Below, piece by piece: positions 1-6,410 of a stretch of DNA of 27,028 bases. Every line of letters starts with the position of its first letter. Positions within the stretch are counted from its first letter, which is position 1. The translations under genes and the position numbers were made by a program. Under the pieces are notes generated by a model that saw only the letters and a program-made list of their open reading frames with translations, ran no database searches and was not told the origin of the DNA. The stretch lies in NCBI GenBank assembly GCA_900313345.1, contig OMQW01000005.1, positions 1 through 27,028 of the forward strand, given 5' to 3'. This stretch comes from an uncultured Eubacteriales bacterium (GTDB lineage Bacteria > Bacillota_I > Bacilli_A > RF39 > UBA660).

Positions 1-956
1 ATTTTTTTTTTTTTTTTTATATATAATATAGTTGCTGTTGAGAATAAAATATCTATTGCATATATTAACAAAACTGTTGTTTTGCTAGAAAAATTCATAC
101 TGAGTAATTGATGATGTAAATGTTCCTTATCTGCTGAGAATATTGGTTTACCTTTTAAGGTTCTTCTTATAATAGCAAATAAAGTGTCTGTTATTGGTAT
201 TGCAAGTATTAAAATTGGAACAAAGAATGATGTTAGGGCTGGTCCCTTAAATTCTAACATTGATATTACTGAAATTATAAAGCCTAAGAATGTTGCTCCA
301 TCACCTGCAAAAATAGAAGCCGGATTAAAATTAAAGACTAAGAATCCAAGTGTTGATCCTAGCATTACAAATGTTAGGATCATTACTAAGCTACCAGTTC
401 TACCTTGATATAGTCCAATTATACCTATTGTTAAAAAGAATATAGAACAAATTCCACCTGATAAACCATCTAATCCATCTATTAAATTAATTATATTAGC
501 ACATGCTACTATAAATACTATTGTTATAGGATATGCTAATAATCCAAAATCTAAGCTCATGCCAAAGGCTGTTACATTATTTAAAGTAATTCCACCATAA
601 AATACTACAACACATGCAGCTACTATATGACACAAGAATTTTTGCCATGCTTTTATTGATTTTATATCATCTGTAATACTAGTCAATATAACAATAAAAC
701 TTGCTATTAATATAGAATTCATTTGAATGCTTTGAATTCCAAATAACATATATCCTAATAAAAAGCTTAAATATATTCCAAGTCCGCCAAGCTTTGGTGT
801 TACTTTAGTATGTACATGTCTATTTCCTTCTTCGCTTCTTGGTATATCTACTGCACCAATATGATTTGCTAGACGTTTCATAAAGGGCATTAAAACTACT
901 GAACAAATAAATGTTGTAAAGACTATTTCTAGACTTCTAACTATTTCTTCACGCAT
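1..956 (-). CDS. tagO: Undecaprenyl-phosphate GlcNAc-1-phosphate transferase (TagO/WecA family), 3' end cut off
   Basis: This polytopic membrane enzyme transfers GlcNAc-1-phosphate from UDP-GlcNAc to undecaprenyl phosphate, the first step of wall teichoic acid or related glycopolymer synthesis at the inner membrane face. Reading from ATG 954-956 gives about 318 codons with no stop before the edge. Seen motifs are HVHTKVTPKLGG near the start, NLIDGLDGLSGG (Asp-rich, Mg/substrate site), GDGATFLGF, and HLHHQL, the His-rich loop that separates TagO/WecA from MraY. RBS GAGG precedes the ATG. The gene follows mbl and a terminator. The last codons in the window are a run of AAA lysines from a 17-base T tract (2-18) just after a membrane segment, where family members usually continue into another helix. 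Family call firm; TagO versus another WecA-type paralogue not settled. Confidence 0.88.
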   Translation of the reverse strand, partial: MREEIVRSLEIVFTTFICSVVLMPFMKRLANHIGAVDIPRSEEGNRHVHTKVTPKLGGLGIYLSFLLGYMLFGIQSIQMNSILIASFIVILTSITDDIKSIKAWQKFLCHIVAACVVVFYGGITLNNVTAFGMSLDFGLLAYPITIVFIVACANIINLIDGLDGLSGGICSIFFLTIGIIGLYQGRTGSLVMILTFVMLGSTLGFLVFNFNPASIFAGDGATFLGFIISVISMLEFKGPALTSFFVPILILAIPITDTLFAIIRRTLKGKPIFSADKEHLHHQLLSMNFSSKTTVLLIYAIDILFSTATILYIKKKKK

Positions 957-981
957 AAAAAATACCTCACTTCTTTTTATT

Positions 982-987
982 ATTATA
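982..987 (-). promoter_or_regulatory. Candidate -10 box for tagO
   Basis: The minus strand reads TTG-TATAAT here, 25 bases upstream of the tagO ATG. No good -35 box is visible; the -35 position falls in the mbl terminator tract. Confidence 0.4.
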
Positions 988-1002
988 CAATACTTTTATA
1001 AA

Positions 1003-1034
1003 AAAAAGAAGATTATTAATTATTATCCTCTTCT
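1003..1034 (-). terminator. Intrinsic terminator of mbl
   Basis: On the minus strand AGAAGA pairs with TCTTCT across an AT-rich inner loop that itself can partly pair, followed by eight Ts. The hairpin contains the mbl stop codon (1016-1018). The stem is weak. Confidence 0.55.
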
Positions 1035-2014
1035 AGTAATTTTATATTGTTTAAAAGTTCTCCAGTCCCTTCTGCTACGCATGTTAATGGTGAGTCTGCT
1101 ATTAATACAGGAACATTTAATTCATCTGATAAAAGTTCAGGTAAACCATTTAATAAAGCTCCGCCACCTGTCAAAACAATTCCTCTATCAACAATATCGC
1201 CAGCTAATTCTGGTGGTGTTTGTTCTAAAACATTAGTTGCTGATTTAATTATTTTATTTATGCTATCTTCTAATGCTTCTTTAGTTTCTTCTTCGTTAAT
1301 TGTAATTGTATGAGGAAGTCCTGTTAATAAGTTTCTTCCTCTTACTTCTAGTGTTTCCTTCTTTGATGGTTTATATACACTTGCAAAATTAATTTTTATA
1401 TCTTCTGCTGTTTTTTCACCTATTAATAATTTATATTTATCTTTTATATATTTGATAATATCATTATCAAAAACGTTACCTGCTATTCTAAGAGATTCTG
1501 AAGTAACCATATCATTCATTGATAATATTGCTATATCAGTAGTTCCTCCACCAATATCTATTACCATATTAGCTGTTGGTTTAGATATATCCATTCCTGC
1601 ACCAATTGCTGCTACTTTAGGTTCTTCTTCTAAGTATACCTTTCTTGCACCAGTTCTTTCTGCAGCTTCTTTTATCGCATTTTTTTCTACTTCGGTAATA
1701 TTAGTTGGACAGCATATCAAAATTCTAGGACGTGCAAATAGTGTTCTTGCGTTTATATTTTTAATAAATGTATTAAGCATTATTTCAGTTACTTCAAAGT
1801 CTGCTATTACTCCATCTTTCATAGGCTTTATTGCCTTAACTCTTTCTGGAGTTCTACCAAACATTTCACTTGCTTCTTTTCCTACTGCAATAACTTTTTT
1901 ATTTTCTGTATCTATTGCAACTATACTTGGTTCATTTAAAACAATACCTTCGCCTTTTACATATATTAAAACATTAGCAGTTCCAAGATCTATTCCAATA
2001 TCTTTTGTAAACAT
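1016..2014 (-). CDS. mbl: MreB-family actin Mbl
   Basis: Mbl is a bacterial actin homologue that forms short membrane-bound filaments and steers side-wall peptidoglycan synthesis. The 332-residue length is typical. The N-terminus DIGIDLGTANVLI (5-17) is phosphate-1, VIDIGGGTTDIAI is phosphate-2 and GIVLTGGGALLNGL is the adenosine motif. The start MFTKDIGIDLGTANVLI and the block LICCPTNITEVEK resemble B. subtilis Mbl more than MreB or MreBH. Placement fits: in B. subtilis mbl ends the murAA-spoIID-spoIIQ-spoIIID-mbl cluster, and here it follows spoIIQ directly. RBS AAGGGAT lies about 9 bases before the ATG. No complete sigma-A promoter was found in the 86-bp gap upstream. Confidence 0.95.
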   Translation of the reverse strand: MFTKDIGIDLGTANVLIYVKGEGIVLNEPSIVAIDTENKKVIAVGKEASEMFGRTPERVKAIKPMKDGVIADFEVTEIMLNTFIKNINARTLFARPRILICCPTNITEVEKNAIKEAAERTGARKVYLEEEPKVAAIGAGMDISKPTANMVIDIGGGTTDIAILSMNDMVTSESLRIAGNVFDNDIIKYIKDKYKLLIGEKTAEDIKINFASVYKPSKKETLEVRGRNLLTGLPHTITINEEETKEALEDSINKIIKSATNVLEQTPPELAGDIVDRGIVLTGGGALLNGLPELLSDELNVPVLIADSPLTCVAEGTGELLNNIKLLEEDNN

Positions 2015-2071
2015 TCTTACACATCCCTTCGCTTATATATTTTAACACATAAGTTTATATTTTTATTATTT

Positions 2072-2103
2072 TTTTTAATAAAAAAAGAAGATTGATCTTC
2101 TTA
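2072..2103 (-). terminator. Intrinsic terminator of spoIIQ
   Basis: Minus strand AAGAAGAT / ATCTTCTT (2085-2102) forms a short-loop hairpin followed by a T-rich tract. The spoIIQ stop codon (2101-2103) overlaps the 5' arm. Confidence 0.7.
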
Positions 2104-2724
2104 GTTTTTATTTAGTTCTTTATTTAAATATAAATTAGGATCTACAATTCCACCATTTACATATAATTCAAAATGTAAATGATTACCTAAATCTTTATCT
2201 ATATTATTTGTTCCACTTTTTCCAATTATCATTCCTTTAGTTACTCTATCATCTTTTTTTACTAATACTTCACTTAAACTTTGATAAGATGATATATAGT
2301 TGTTATCATGTTTTATTTCTATTATTTTACCTACATCTTCATCATCTTTAACACTTATTACTGTTCCATCTAAAATACTTTGAACATCAAATACTTTTTC
2401 ATTTATATAATCAATACCTGTATTTTGCATATAAGTATCTTTATAGTAAGTAATTGAATTTTTTTGACTATTTATATCTCCTTTATAATCATAATATGAT
2501 CTACCTACTTTAACCTCTTGATCTATAAACGGCATAAGAACCTTGTTTTCTACTGGAGTTTCTTCTTTAACAACTTCTTTTATTATTTCTTCTTTTTCTT
2601 TAGGTTTATTAATCTTTTTGCTTAGGGTATTAGAAAAAACTAGGGTAAAATAGAAAACCGATATAAATAATATTATATAAATTGTTGGTAATACATAACT
2701 TTTTAGTTTTAATTTTTTATTCAC
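2101..2724 (-). CDS. spoIIQ: SpoIIQ-like M23 protein lacking a metal ligand
   Basis: SpoIIQ is the forespore partner of SpoIIIAH in the engulfment channel between mother cell and forespore. The 207-residue protein has a single N-terminal membrane segment (about 13-32), a charged linker and an M23/LytM domain (about 93-203). The usual HxxxD zinc motif reads NTGID, so Asn101 replaces the His, while HLHFEL (181-186) is kept. Loss of this His is also a trait of B. subtilis SpoIIQ, which is not an active peptidase; I infer a scaffold role here. Start is GTG 2722-2724 with GAGGTG upstream; an ATG two bases upstream is immediately followed by TGA and is ruled out. It sits between DUF1146 and mbl, the SpoIIQ position. 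No sigma-F promoter was recognised. Confidence 0.82.
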   Translation of the reverse strand: MNKKLKLKSYVLPTIYIILFISVFYFTLVFSNTLSKKINKPKEKEEIIKEVVKEETPVENKVLMPFIDQEVKVGRSYYDYKGDINSQKNSITYYKDTYMQNTGIDYINEKVFDVQSILDGTVISVKDDEDVGKIIEIKHDNNYISSYQSLSEVLVKKDDRVTKGMIIGKSGTNNIDKDLGNHLHFELYVNGGIVDPNLYLNKELNKN

Positions 2725-2756
2725 ATTTTTTCACCTCATTAAGAGTTTTTACACAA

Positions 2757-2788
2757 ATAAAAAAATTATACTATTTTTAGTATAATTT
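2757..2788 (-). terminator. Intrinsic terminator of the rpiB-DUF1146 unit, stop codon in the loop
   Basis: An 11-bp perfect stem (2763-2773 with 2778-2788) with a 4-base loop is followed on the minus strand by a T tract. The TAA of the DUF1146 gene is at 2777-2779, across the loop and stem edge. Confidence 0.85.
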
Positions 2789-2974
2789 AGAAGATAAAAA
2801 GAAATCCCATATAAAATTCGTTACCAAGTAAGTAAGAGAGATTGCTAGTAGCATATAAAATATTCTTGCTTGTGCTATTCTATTTTTTTTAAAAATTCCA
2901 TTAATATTTAATGAATCCATAGAATAGATTACAATAATTAAAACTGCTGTATAAACAAATACTTTAACACTCAT
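2777..2974 (-). CDS. DUF1146 (YwzB) small membrane protein
   Basis: This 65-residue protein has two membrane segments (about 3-20 and 34-55 from the chosen start) joined by a basic loop FKKNRIAQARIF, followed by TYLVTNFIWDFF. These match the DUF1146/YwzB family as I know it; its function is unknown. In B. subtilis ywzB sits beside ywmB-murAA, the same cluster as here. I chose ATG 2972-2974 because AGGAAGG lies about 6 bases upstream. The longer reading from 2989 would place the start upstream of that site. The gene overlaps the end of rpiB by 11 bp, so the two are probably translationally coupled. Confidence 0.8.
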   Translation of the reverse strand: MSVKVFVYTAVLIIVIYSMDSLNINGIFKKNRIAQARIFYMLLAISLTYLVTNFIWDFFLSSKLY

Positions 2975-3413
2975 ATTTGCCTTCCTCATATAGACTAATT
3001 TTATCTATTCTATTTTGATGTCTTTCTAGATTACTAAAAGGTGTTTCTACAAATGTTCTTACTATATCAATTGCTTCTTCTAAAGGTATTTCAGCTGAAA
3101 AAGCAACTATATTAGAATTATTATCATTTCTAGTATATACGCATTCTTTTGAATTTGATACTTTAGCACAGCGAATTCCTTTTACTTTATTACAAGCTAT
3201 AGATATTCCTATACCACTTCCACATATTGCAACACCAAAGTCAGCATGACCATTTGATACTTCTTTACCAAGTTTAAATGCATAGTCAGGATAATCACCT
3301 GATTCTTCAGTATATGTTCCTAAATCTAATAATTCATATTCTTCTTTAAGATTATTTATTAAATCTTGTTTTAATAAAAATCCTCTATGATCTGATGCAA
3401 TTGCTATTTTCAT
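2964..3413 (-). CDS. rpiB: Ribose-5-phosphate isomerase B family (RpiB/LacAB)
   Basis: RpiB interconverts ribulose-5-phosphate and ribose-5-phosphate in the non-oxidative pentose phosphate pathway. The 149-residue length is typical. The N-terminal ASDHRG (6-11) has the conserved Asp-His pair, and VAICGSGIGISI carries the catalytic Cys at 64. DYPDYA and VKGIRCA are also conserved. The usual RxHNxxN segment reads RNDNNSN, so Asp97 stands where the family His, implicated in ring opening, normally is. This could alter rate or substrate; galactose-6-phosphate isomerase-like activity cannot be excluded. RBS AGAGG precedes the ATG. An rpiB homologue (ywlF) lies in the matching B. subtilis region. 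It overlaps DUF1146. Confidence 0.88.
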   Translation of the reverse strand: MKIAIASDHRGFLLKQDLINNLKEEYELLDLGTYTEESGDYPDYAFKLGKEVSNGHADFGVAICGSGIGISIACNKVKGIRCAKVSNSKECVYTRNDNNSNIVAFSAEIPLEEAIDIVRTFVETPFSNLERHQNRIDKISLYEEGKYEC

Positions 3414-3435
3414 AATATTCCTCTTTTCTAATATG

Positions 3436-3444
3436 AGTATAACA
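3436..3444 (-). promoter_or_regulatory. Extended -10 promoter for rpiB
   Basis: Minus strand TGT-TATACT is an extended -10 box, about 22 bases before the rpiB ATG and directly after the rpmE terminator T tract. No clear -35 box. Confidence 0.5.
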
Positions 3445-3469
3445 CAAAAAAACTGCTATTAAGCAGTCT
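3443..3469 (-). terminator. Intrinsic terminator of rpmE, stop codon in the loop
   Basis: ACTGCT (3452-3457) pairs with AGCAGT (3462-3467) around a 4-base loop, with seven Ts following on the minus strand. The rpmE TAA (3459-3461) is inside the loop. Confidence 0.85.
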
Positions 3470-3671
3470 TTTTATCGAAACCATATTTTTTATTGAATTT
3501 ATCTACTCTACCAGCACGAGATGCTCTATTTTGTTTACCTGTGTAGAATGGATGACATTTTGAACAAACTTCAACAACTATTTCGTCTTTTGTACTATTA
3601 CAAGTGAATGTGTTTCCACAAGCACATGAAACTTTACATTCATGATATTCTGGATGAATATTCTTTTTCAT
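3459..3671 (-). CDS. rpmE: 50S ribosomal protein bL31, zinc-binding form
   Basis: The 70-residue protein reads KNIHPEYHECKVSCACGNTF then VCSKCHPFYTGKQ and VDKFNKKYGF, the standard bL31 pattern. Cysteines in CAC and CSKC form the zinc site of the C+ paralogue; in B. subtilis the C-minus form replaces it under zinc starvation. I moved the start to ATG 3669-3671 because AAGGAG lies 8 bases upstream; the in-frame ATG at 3692 lies upstream of that RBS and has none. It has its own promoter and terminator, so it is probably monocistronic. In B. subtilis rpmE lies close to prfA, matching the neighbourhood. Confidence 0.95.
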   Translation of the reverse strand: MKKNIHPEYHECKVSCACGNTFTCNSTKDEIVVEVCSKCHPFYTGKQNRASRAGRVDKFNKKYGFDKKTA

Positions 3672-3690
3672 ATTGTCCACTCCTTCCGCC

Positions 3691-3709
3691 ATGACTAATT
3701 TCTAGTCAT
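3691..3709 (-). promoter_or_regulatory. Hairpin in the rpmE 5' leader
   Basis: A 7-bp perfect inverted repeat (3691-3697 with 3703-3709), 5-base loop, lies between the rpmE -10 box and its RBS. There is no T tract after it on the minus strand, so it is not a terminator. A ribosomal-protein leader element is possible but I do not recognise a specific class. Confidence 0.4.
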
Positions 3710-3728
3710 AGAAATAATCAGCACGATT

Positions 3729-3757
3729 AATATATCAAATATTTTATAAATTTGCAA
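3729..3757 (-). promoter_or_regulatory. Sigma-A promoter for rpmE
   Basis: Minus strand TTGCAA (3752-3757), 17-bp spacer, TATATT (3729-3734), about 58 bases before the rpmE start. Confidence 0.75.
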
Positions 3758-3790
3758 GTTTTTTCTTTATTTTACTTAATATTTAAATGT

Positions 3791-3869
3791 TTTATCCACA
3801 AATATTGTTAATAAAATATTTAGATGCAGTTTATTTTTTTATTTTATCCACATTATTTGTTAATATTAT
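3791..3869. repeat. Two-copy imperfect direct repeat, each with a perfect DnaA box
   Basis: Copies start at 3791 and 3843 (52-bp period). Both begin TTTATCCACA and share TTGTTAATA after a variable 4 bases; about 21 of 27 positions agree. Each holds TTATCCACA, the consensus DnaA box, at 3792-3800 and 3844-3852. The first copy is intergenic between rpmE and the SGNH-like gene; the second overlaps that gene's 3' end. No further perfect DnaA box was noticed in the window. Confidence 0.7.
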
Positions 3870-4403
3870 ATTAATATTTTTATAATTTATATTGTTATCT
3901 ATGATTATATTATCTGTTTTTCTTATATATCTTTTAATTTTATTATTTAGTTTTTTATTATTTGTTTCAATAATATATATTTTACTGTTATATTTATTTA
4001 TTTCTTTTATTAATTCTTTATATTTTTTATATACTTTATTAACTTTATTACTATCTTTTAGTGATTCTTCTAATATAATGTCATTATTTCCTATGCTTAA
4101 TGTTATAATACTTTCTCTCAATGCTCTTTTAATTGATATATTTCCTTTATTTGTTTTAAAGCTTTTATTTAATAGAATCATATTATATATATCATTTATA
4201 GTTAAATTATTCTTGTTTATATTTATATAATAATCTAATTTATCTTGTAATAATAATTTATCTTTTAAATAATCATTATAATTATAATTAAATATTTTAT
4301 CACTTATATTTATATATCTTATATTGTGATTATTATTTCCTTTATAAATAATAAATATTATTAATATACTTATAAGTAATATTAATGCCTTTATTTTCTT
4401 CAT
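3831..4403 (-). CDS. Degenerate SGNH/GDSL-hydrolase-like protein
   Basis: The 190-residue protein has an N-terminal membrane anchor or signal segment (about 4-20) and is extremely rich in Asn, Ile, Lys and Tyr. RESIITLSIGNNDIIL followed by YKKYKELIKEINKYNSKIYII matches the layout of SGNH block III (GxND) and the following helix and strand. The segment YINISDKI is where block I should read like GDSL, so the nucleophilic Ser appears replaced, and no block V DxxH is seen before the early end. I infer a non-catalytic SGNH relative; a family not known to me is the alternative. RBS GAGGAAC is 3 bases before the ATG. It follows murA behind a terminator, near where B. subtilis has spoIID. Confidence 0.5.
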   Translation of the reverse strand: MKKIKALILLISILIIFIIYKGNNNHNIRYINISDKIFNYNYNDYLKDKLLLQDKLDYYININKNNLTINDIYNMILLNKSFKTNKGNISIKRALRESIITLSIGNNDIILEESLKDSNKVNKVYKKYKELIKEINKYNSKIYIIETNNKKLNNKIKRYIRKTDNIIIDNNINYKNINIILTNNVDKIKK

Positions 4404-4411
4404 AGTTCCTC

Positions 4412-4451
4412 ACAAAATAAAAAAGTCTTGTTATATTATATTTCAAGACTT
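4412..4451 (-). terminator. Intrinsic terminator of murA, stop codon in the loop
   Basis: AAGTCTTG (4423-4430) pairs with CAAGACTT (4444-4451); a T-rich tract follows on the minus strand. The murA TAA (4436-4438) sits in the 13-base loop. The next gene's RBS begins just after the tract, so it may depend on read-through. Confidence 0.85.
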
Positions 4452-5689
4452 TTTATTTTAGCACCTACGGCTTTTAATTTTTCTACTATTCTTTCATAAC
4501 CTCTTAGAATATGTTCTACATTAGTTATTTTTGTTGTTCCTTTTGCTGTTAATGCTGCTGCTACTAATGCTGCACCTGCTCGTAAGTCTGTTGCAACTAC
4601 TTCTCTTGCTTGTAATTTAGTTGGACCTTTAATTTTTAAAGTATCCCCTTCTATTACTATATCTGCTCCCATATCTACTAAATATGGAACATGCATAAAT
4701 CTATTTTCATATATTGTTTCTTCTAGTTTAGAATTACCTTTACATTGGGTTAATAAAGTTGTGAATGGTTGTTGCAAGTCTGTTGGGAATCCAGGATATG
4801 TTGCTGTTTGAACTCTTACACCTTTATATCCTGCTTTTTTGCTTATTGTTATGTAATCAGGTCCAATTTCTAAAGATGCTCCAATTTCTTGTAATTTTGA
4901 TGTTAAACTTTCTAAATGTTCTGGGATAATATTATCTATTTTTAACTTTTTACCACATAATGCACCTATTATTAAATATGTTCCTGCTTCTATTCTATCT
5001 GGAATAACTTCGTGGAAACATCCTTTTAAATGTTCAACACCTACTATTTTAATAGTTGATGTTCCTGCTCCTGTTATTTTAGCTCCCATACTATTTAAAA
5101 ATGTTGCTACGTTAACTATTTCTGGCTCTTTTGCTGCATTATCTATAGTTGTTTTACCTTCTGCTTTAACTGCTGCAAGCATAATGTTAATTGTTGCTCC
5201 TACTGATGCAATATCTAAGTATATTGGTGCTCCTTTAAGTTTTTTTGCTTCTACTGTATATTTATTACCTTTAACTTTGACCTTAGCTCCTAAAGCTTCA
5301 AATCCTTTTAAATGTAAATCAATTGGACGAGCTCCTATTGAACATCCTCCTGGGAAACACATCTCTACTTTTTTATATTTTCCTAATAATGCTCCCATAA
5401 AATAATATGATGCACGTAATTTTCTTGATAAATTTTCTGGTATTTCTTTATTTTTTAAATTAGTTGGATCAACTATAACACTTTCTGTACTTCTTTTAAC
5501 ACTAACTCCTAAGTCATCTAAAATGTCACACAAAGCATCTATATCTGTTATTTCTGGTATATTACAAATAGTACTTTCACTATCTGCTAGAATTGCTGCC
5601 GGAATAAGTGCTACTGCACTATTCTTTGCACCACTTATTCTAATGGTTCCACTTAGTGTTTCACCACCAGTTATTTCTAATAATTTCAC
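4436..5689 (-). CDS. murA: UDP-N-acetylglucosamine 1-carboxyvinyltransferase (MurA)
   Basis: MurA transfers enolpyruvate from PEP to UDP-GlcNAc, the first committed step of peptidoglycan synthesis in the cytoplasm. From GTG 5687-5689 the protein has 417 residues, the family size. Seen are SGAKNSAVAL (catalytic Lys22), FPGGCSIGARPIDLHL with the PEP-binding Cys116 that fosfomycin alkylates, and YPGFPTDLQQP and DLRAGAALV near the end. I preferred GTG over the upstream in-frame ATG because AAAGGAG lies 8 bases before it. The gene has its own promoter and terminator. Position with DUF1146, spoIIQ and mbl is as in B. subtilis murAA, but MurAA versus MurZ was not resolved. Confidence 0.96.
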   Translation of the reverse strand: MKLLEITGGETLSGTIRISGAKNSAVALIPAAILADSESTICNIPEITDIDALCDILDDLGVSVKRSTESVIVDPTNLKNKEIPENLSRKLRASYYFMGALLGKYKKVEMCFPGGCSIGARPIDLHLKGFEALGAKVKVKGNKYTVEAKKLKGAPIYLDIASVGATINIMLAAVKAEGKTTIDNAAKEPEIVNVATFLNSMGAKITGAGTSTIKIVGVEHLKGCFHEVIPDRIEAGTYLIIGALCGKKLKIDNIIPEHLESLTSKLQEIGASLEIGPDYITISKKAGYKGVRVQTATYPGFPTDLQQPFTTLLTQCKGNSKLEETIYENRFMHVPYLVDMGADIVIEGDTLKIKGPTKLQAREVVATDLRAGAALVAAALTAKGTTKITNVEHILRGYERIVEKLKAVGAKIKSLEI

Positions 5690-5755
5690 GTAAAAGTCTC
5701 CTTTATATAGTTTATTCATTTATATAATATTTTGTTATATTAAAATTTCATTATA

Positions 5756-5784
5756 ATCATATTAAATAAAAAAATATTTGTCAA
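5756..5784 (-). promoter_or_regulatory. Sigma-A promoter for murA
   Basis: Minus strand TTGACA (5779-5784), 17-bp spacer, TATGAT (5756-5761), about 67 bases before the GTG start. It is the only perfect -35 hexamer I found in the window. Confidence 0.85.
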
Positions 5785-5858
5785 TAATTTAGGCTTTAAT
5801 GGACACTTTATATATATTTATTTATCTTACTAATAGATGTATTAATAATTCATTTTCA

Positions 5859-6368
5859 TTAATTTAATATTCTTTTAATTAAGTCTTTTAATGCAAAATG
5901 ATATTCTATATCTTTTTCTTCTTTCTTTTTAGCAAAACATAAAGGAGGATATAATGCGCACCAAAAGTTCTTTCCTTTTCCTTTTCCTATCTTAACAACT
6001 AAAGATTCGTAATAACCTTTATTATAATAATTATTATTTAGTTCTTTTGATGGAAAATAATTTTTACCTAAGCTTATTTTATAATTATTATTATTTAGTT
6101 CTTTTTTTACTAAACTATTATATTTTTCATTATTTACTTTTAATATGTTTTTAGTTTCATTATATGATTTTGATTTTAATAAATCTTTTGATAACTCTTT
6201 CTTAAGTATATTTTTTACTCTTATTTTATCTTCTTGGTCTTTTTTACTATTACTTCTTGCTATTACTCTAAATCTAATTGATTTATTACCTATTTCTTTT
6301 TCTTTAAAAATATCATTAATTGATAAAACACTTGTTAATATGCATAATATTATAATTATTTTTTTCAT
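5859..6368 (-). CDS. spoIIR: Stage II sporulation protein R (SpoIIR)
   Basis: SpoIIR is secreted from the forespore and triggers SpoIIGA to process pro-sigma-E in the mother cell. The 169-residue protein has an N-terminal hydrophobic export segment (about 2-16), then IRFRVIARSNSKKDQEDKIR and the strongly conserved GKGKNFWCALYPPLCF. These are SpoIIR hallmarks. The middle is Asn/Lys/Tyr-rich, like the SGNH-like gene. In B. subtilis spoIIR also lies just after prfA-prmC. Its RBS AGGGTGAT lies inside the 3' arm of the terminator that follows prmC. No sigma-F promoter was recognised and no terminator follows before the murA promoter. Confidence 0.9.
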   Translation of the reverse strand: MKKIIIILCILTSVLSINDIFKEKEIGNKSIRFRVIARSNSKKDQEDKIRVKNILKKELSKDLLKSKSYNETKNILKVNNEKYNSLVKKELNNNNYKISLGKNYFPSKELNNNYYNKGYYESLVVKIGKGKGKNFWCALYPPLCFAKKKEEKDIEYHFALKDLIKRILN

Positions 6369-6402
6369 TTAAAAATCACCCTATATTTATATAGAGTGAT
6401 TT
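6366..6402 (-). terminator. prmC terminator hairpin containing the spoIIR RBS
   Basis: 6373-6386 pairs with 6389-6402 (14 positions, one C-A mismatch, 2-base loop), then five Ts on the minus strand. The 3' arm includes AGGGTGAT, the RBS of spoIIR, whose ATG is at 6366-6368. It lies 8 bases after the prmC stop. Confidence 0.75.
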
Positions 6403-6410
6403 ATTTTATT

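Noticed and set aside
1452..2045. Long plus-strand open frame opposite mbl (197 codons)
   Set aside because: It is the antisense shadow of a well-conserved mbl gene, with no RBS and no recognisable domain.
3414..3430. Identical 17-base leader before rpiB and ychF (AAAAGAGGAATATTATG)
   Set aside because: A shared A-rich spacer plus RBS is common in this genome's 5' ends (prfA is nearly the same), so no specific regulation is implied.
3780..3860. Chromosomal origin (oriC) at the DnaA boxes
   Set aside because: Only two boxes, no dnaA or dnaN next to them, and transcription passes straight through in one direction. Gene order suggests the origin lies beyond the right edge, past parA.
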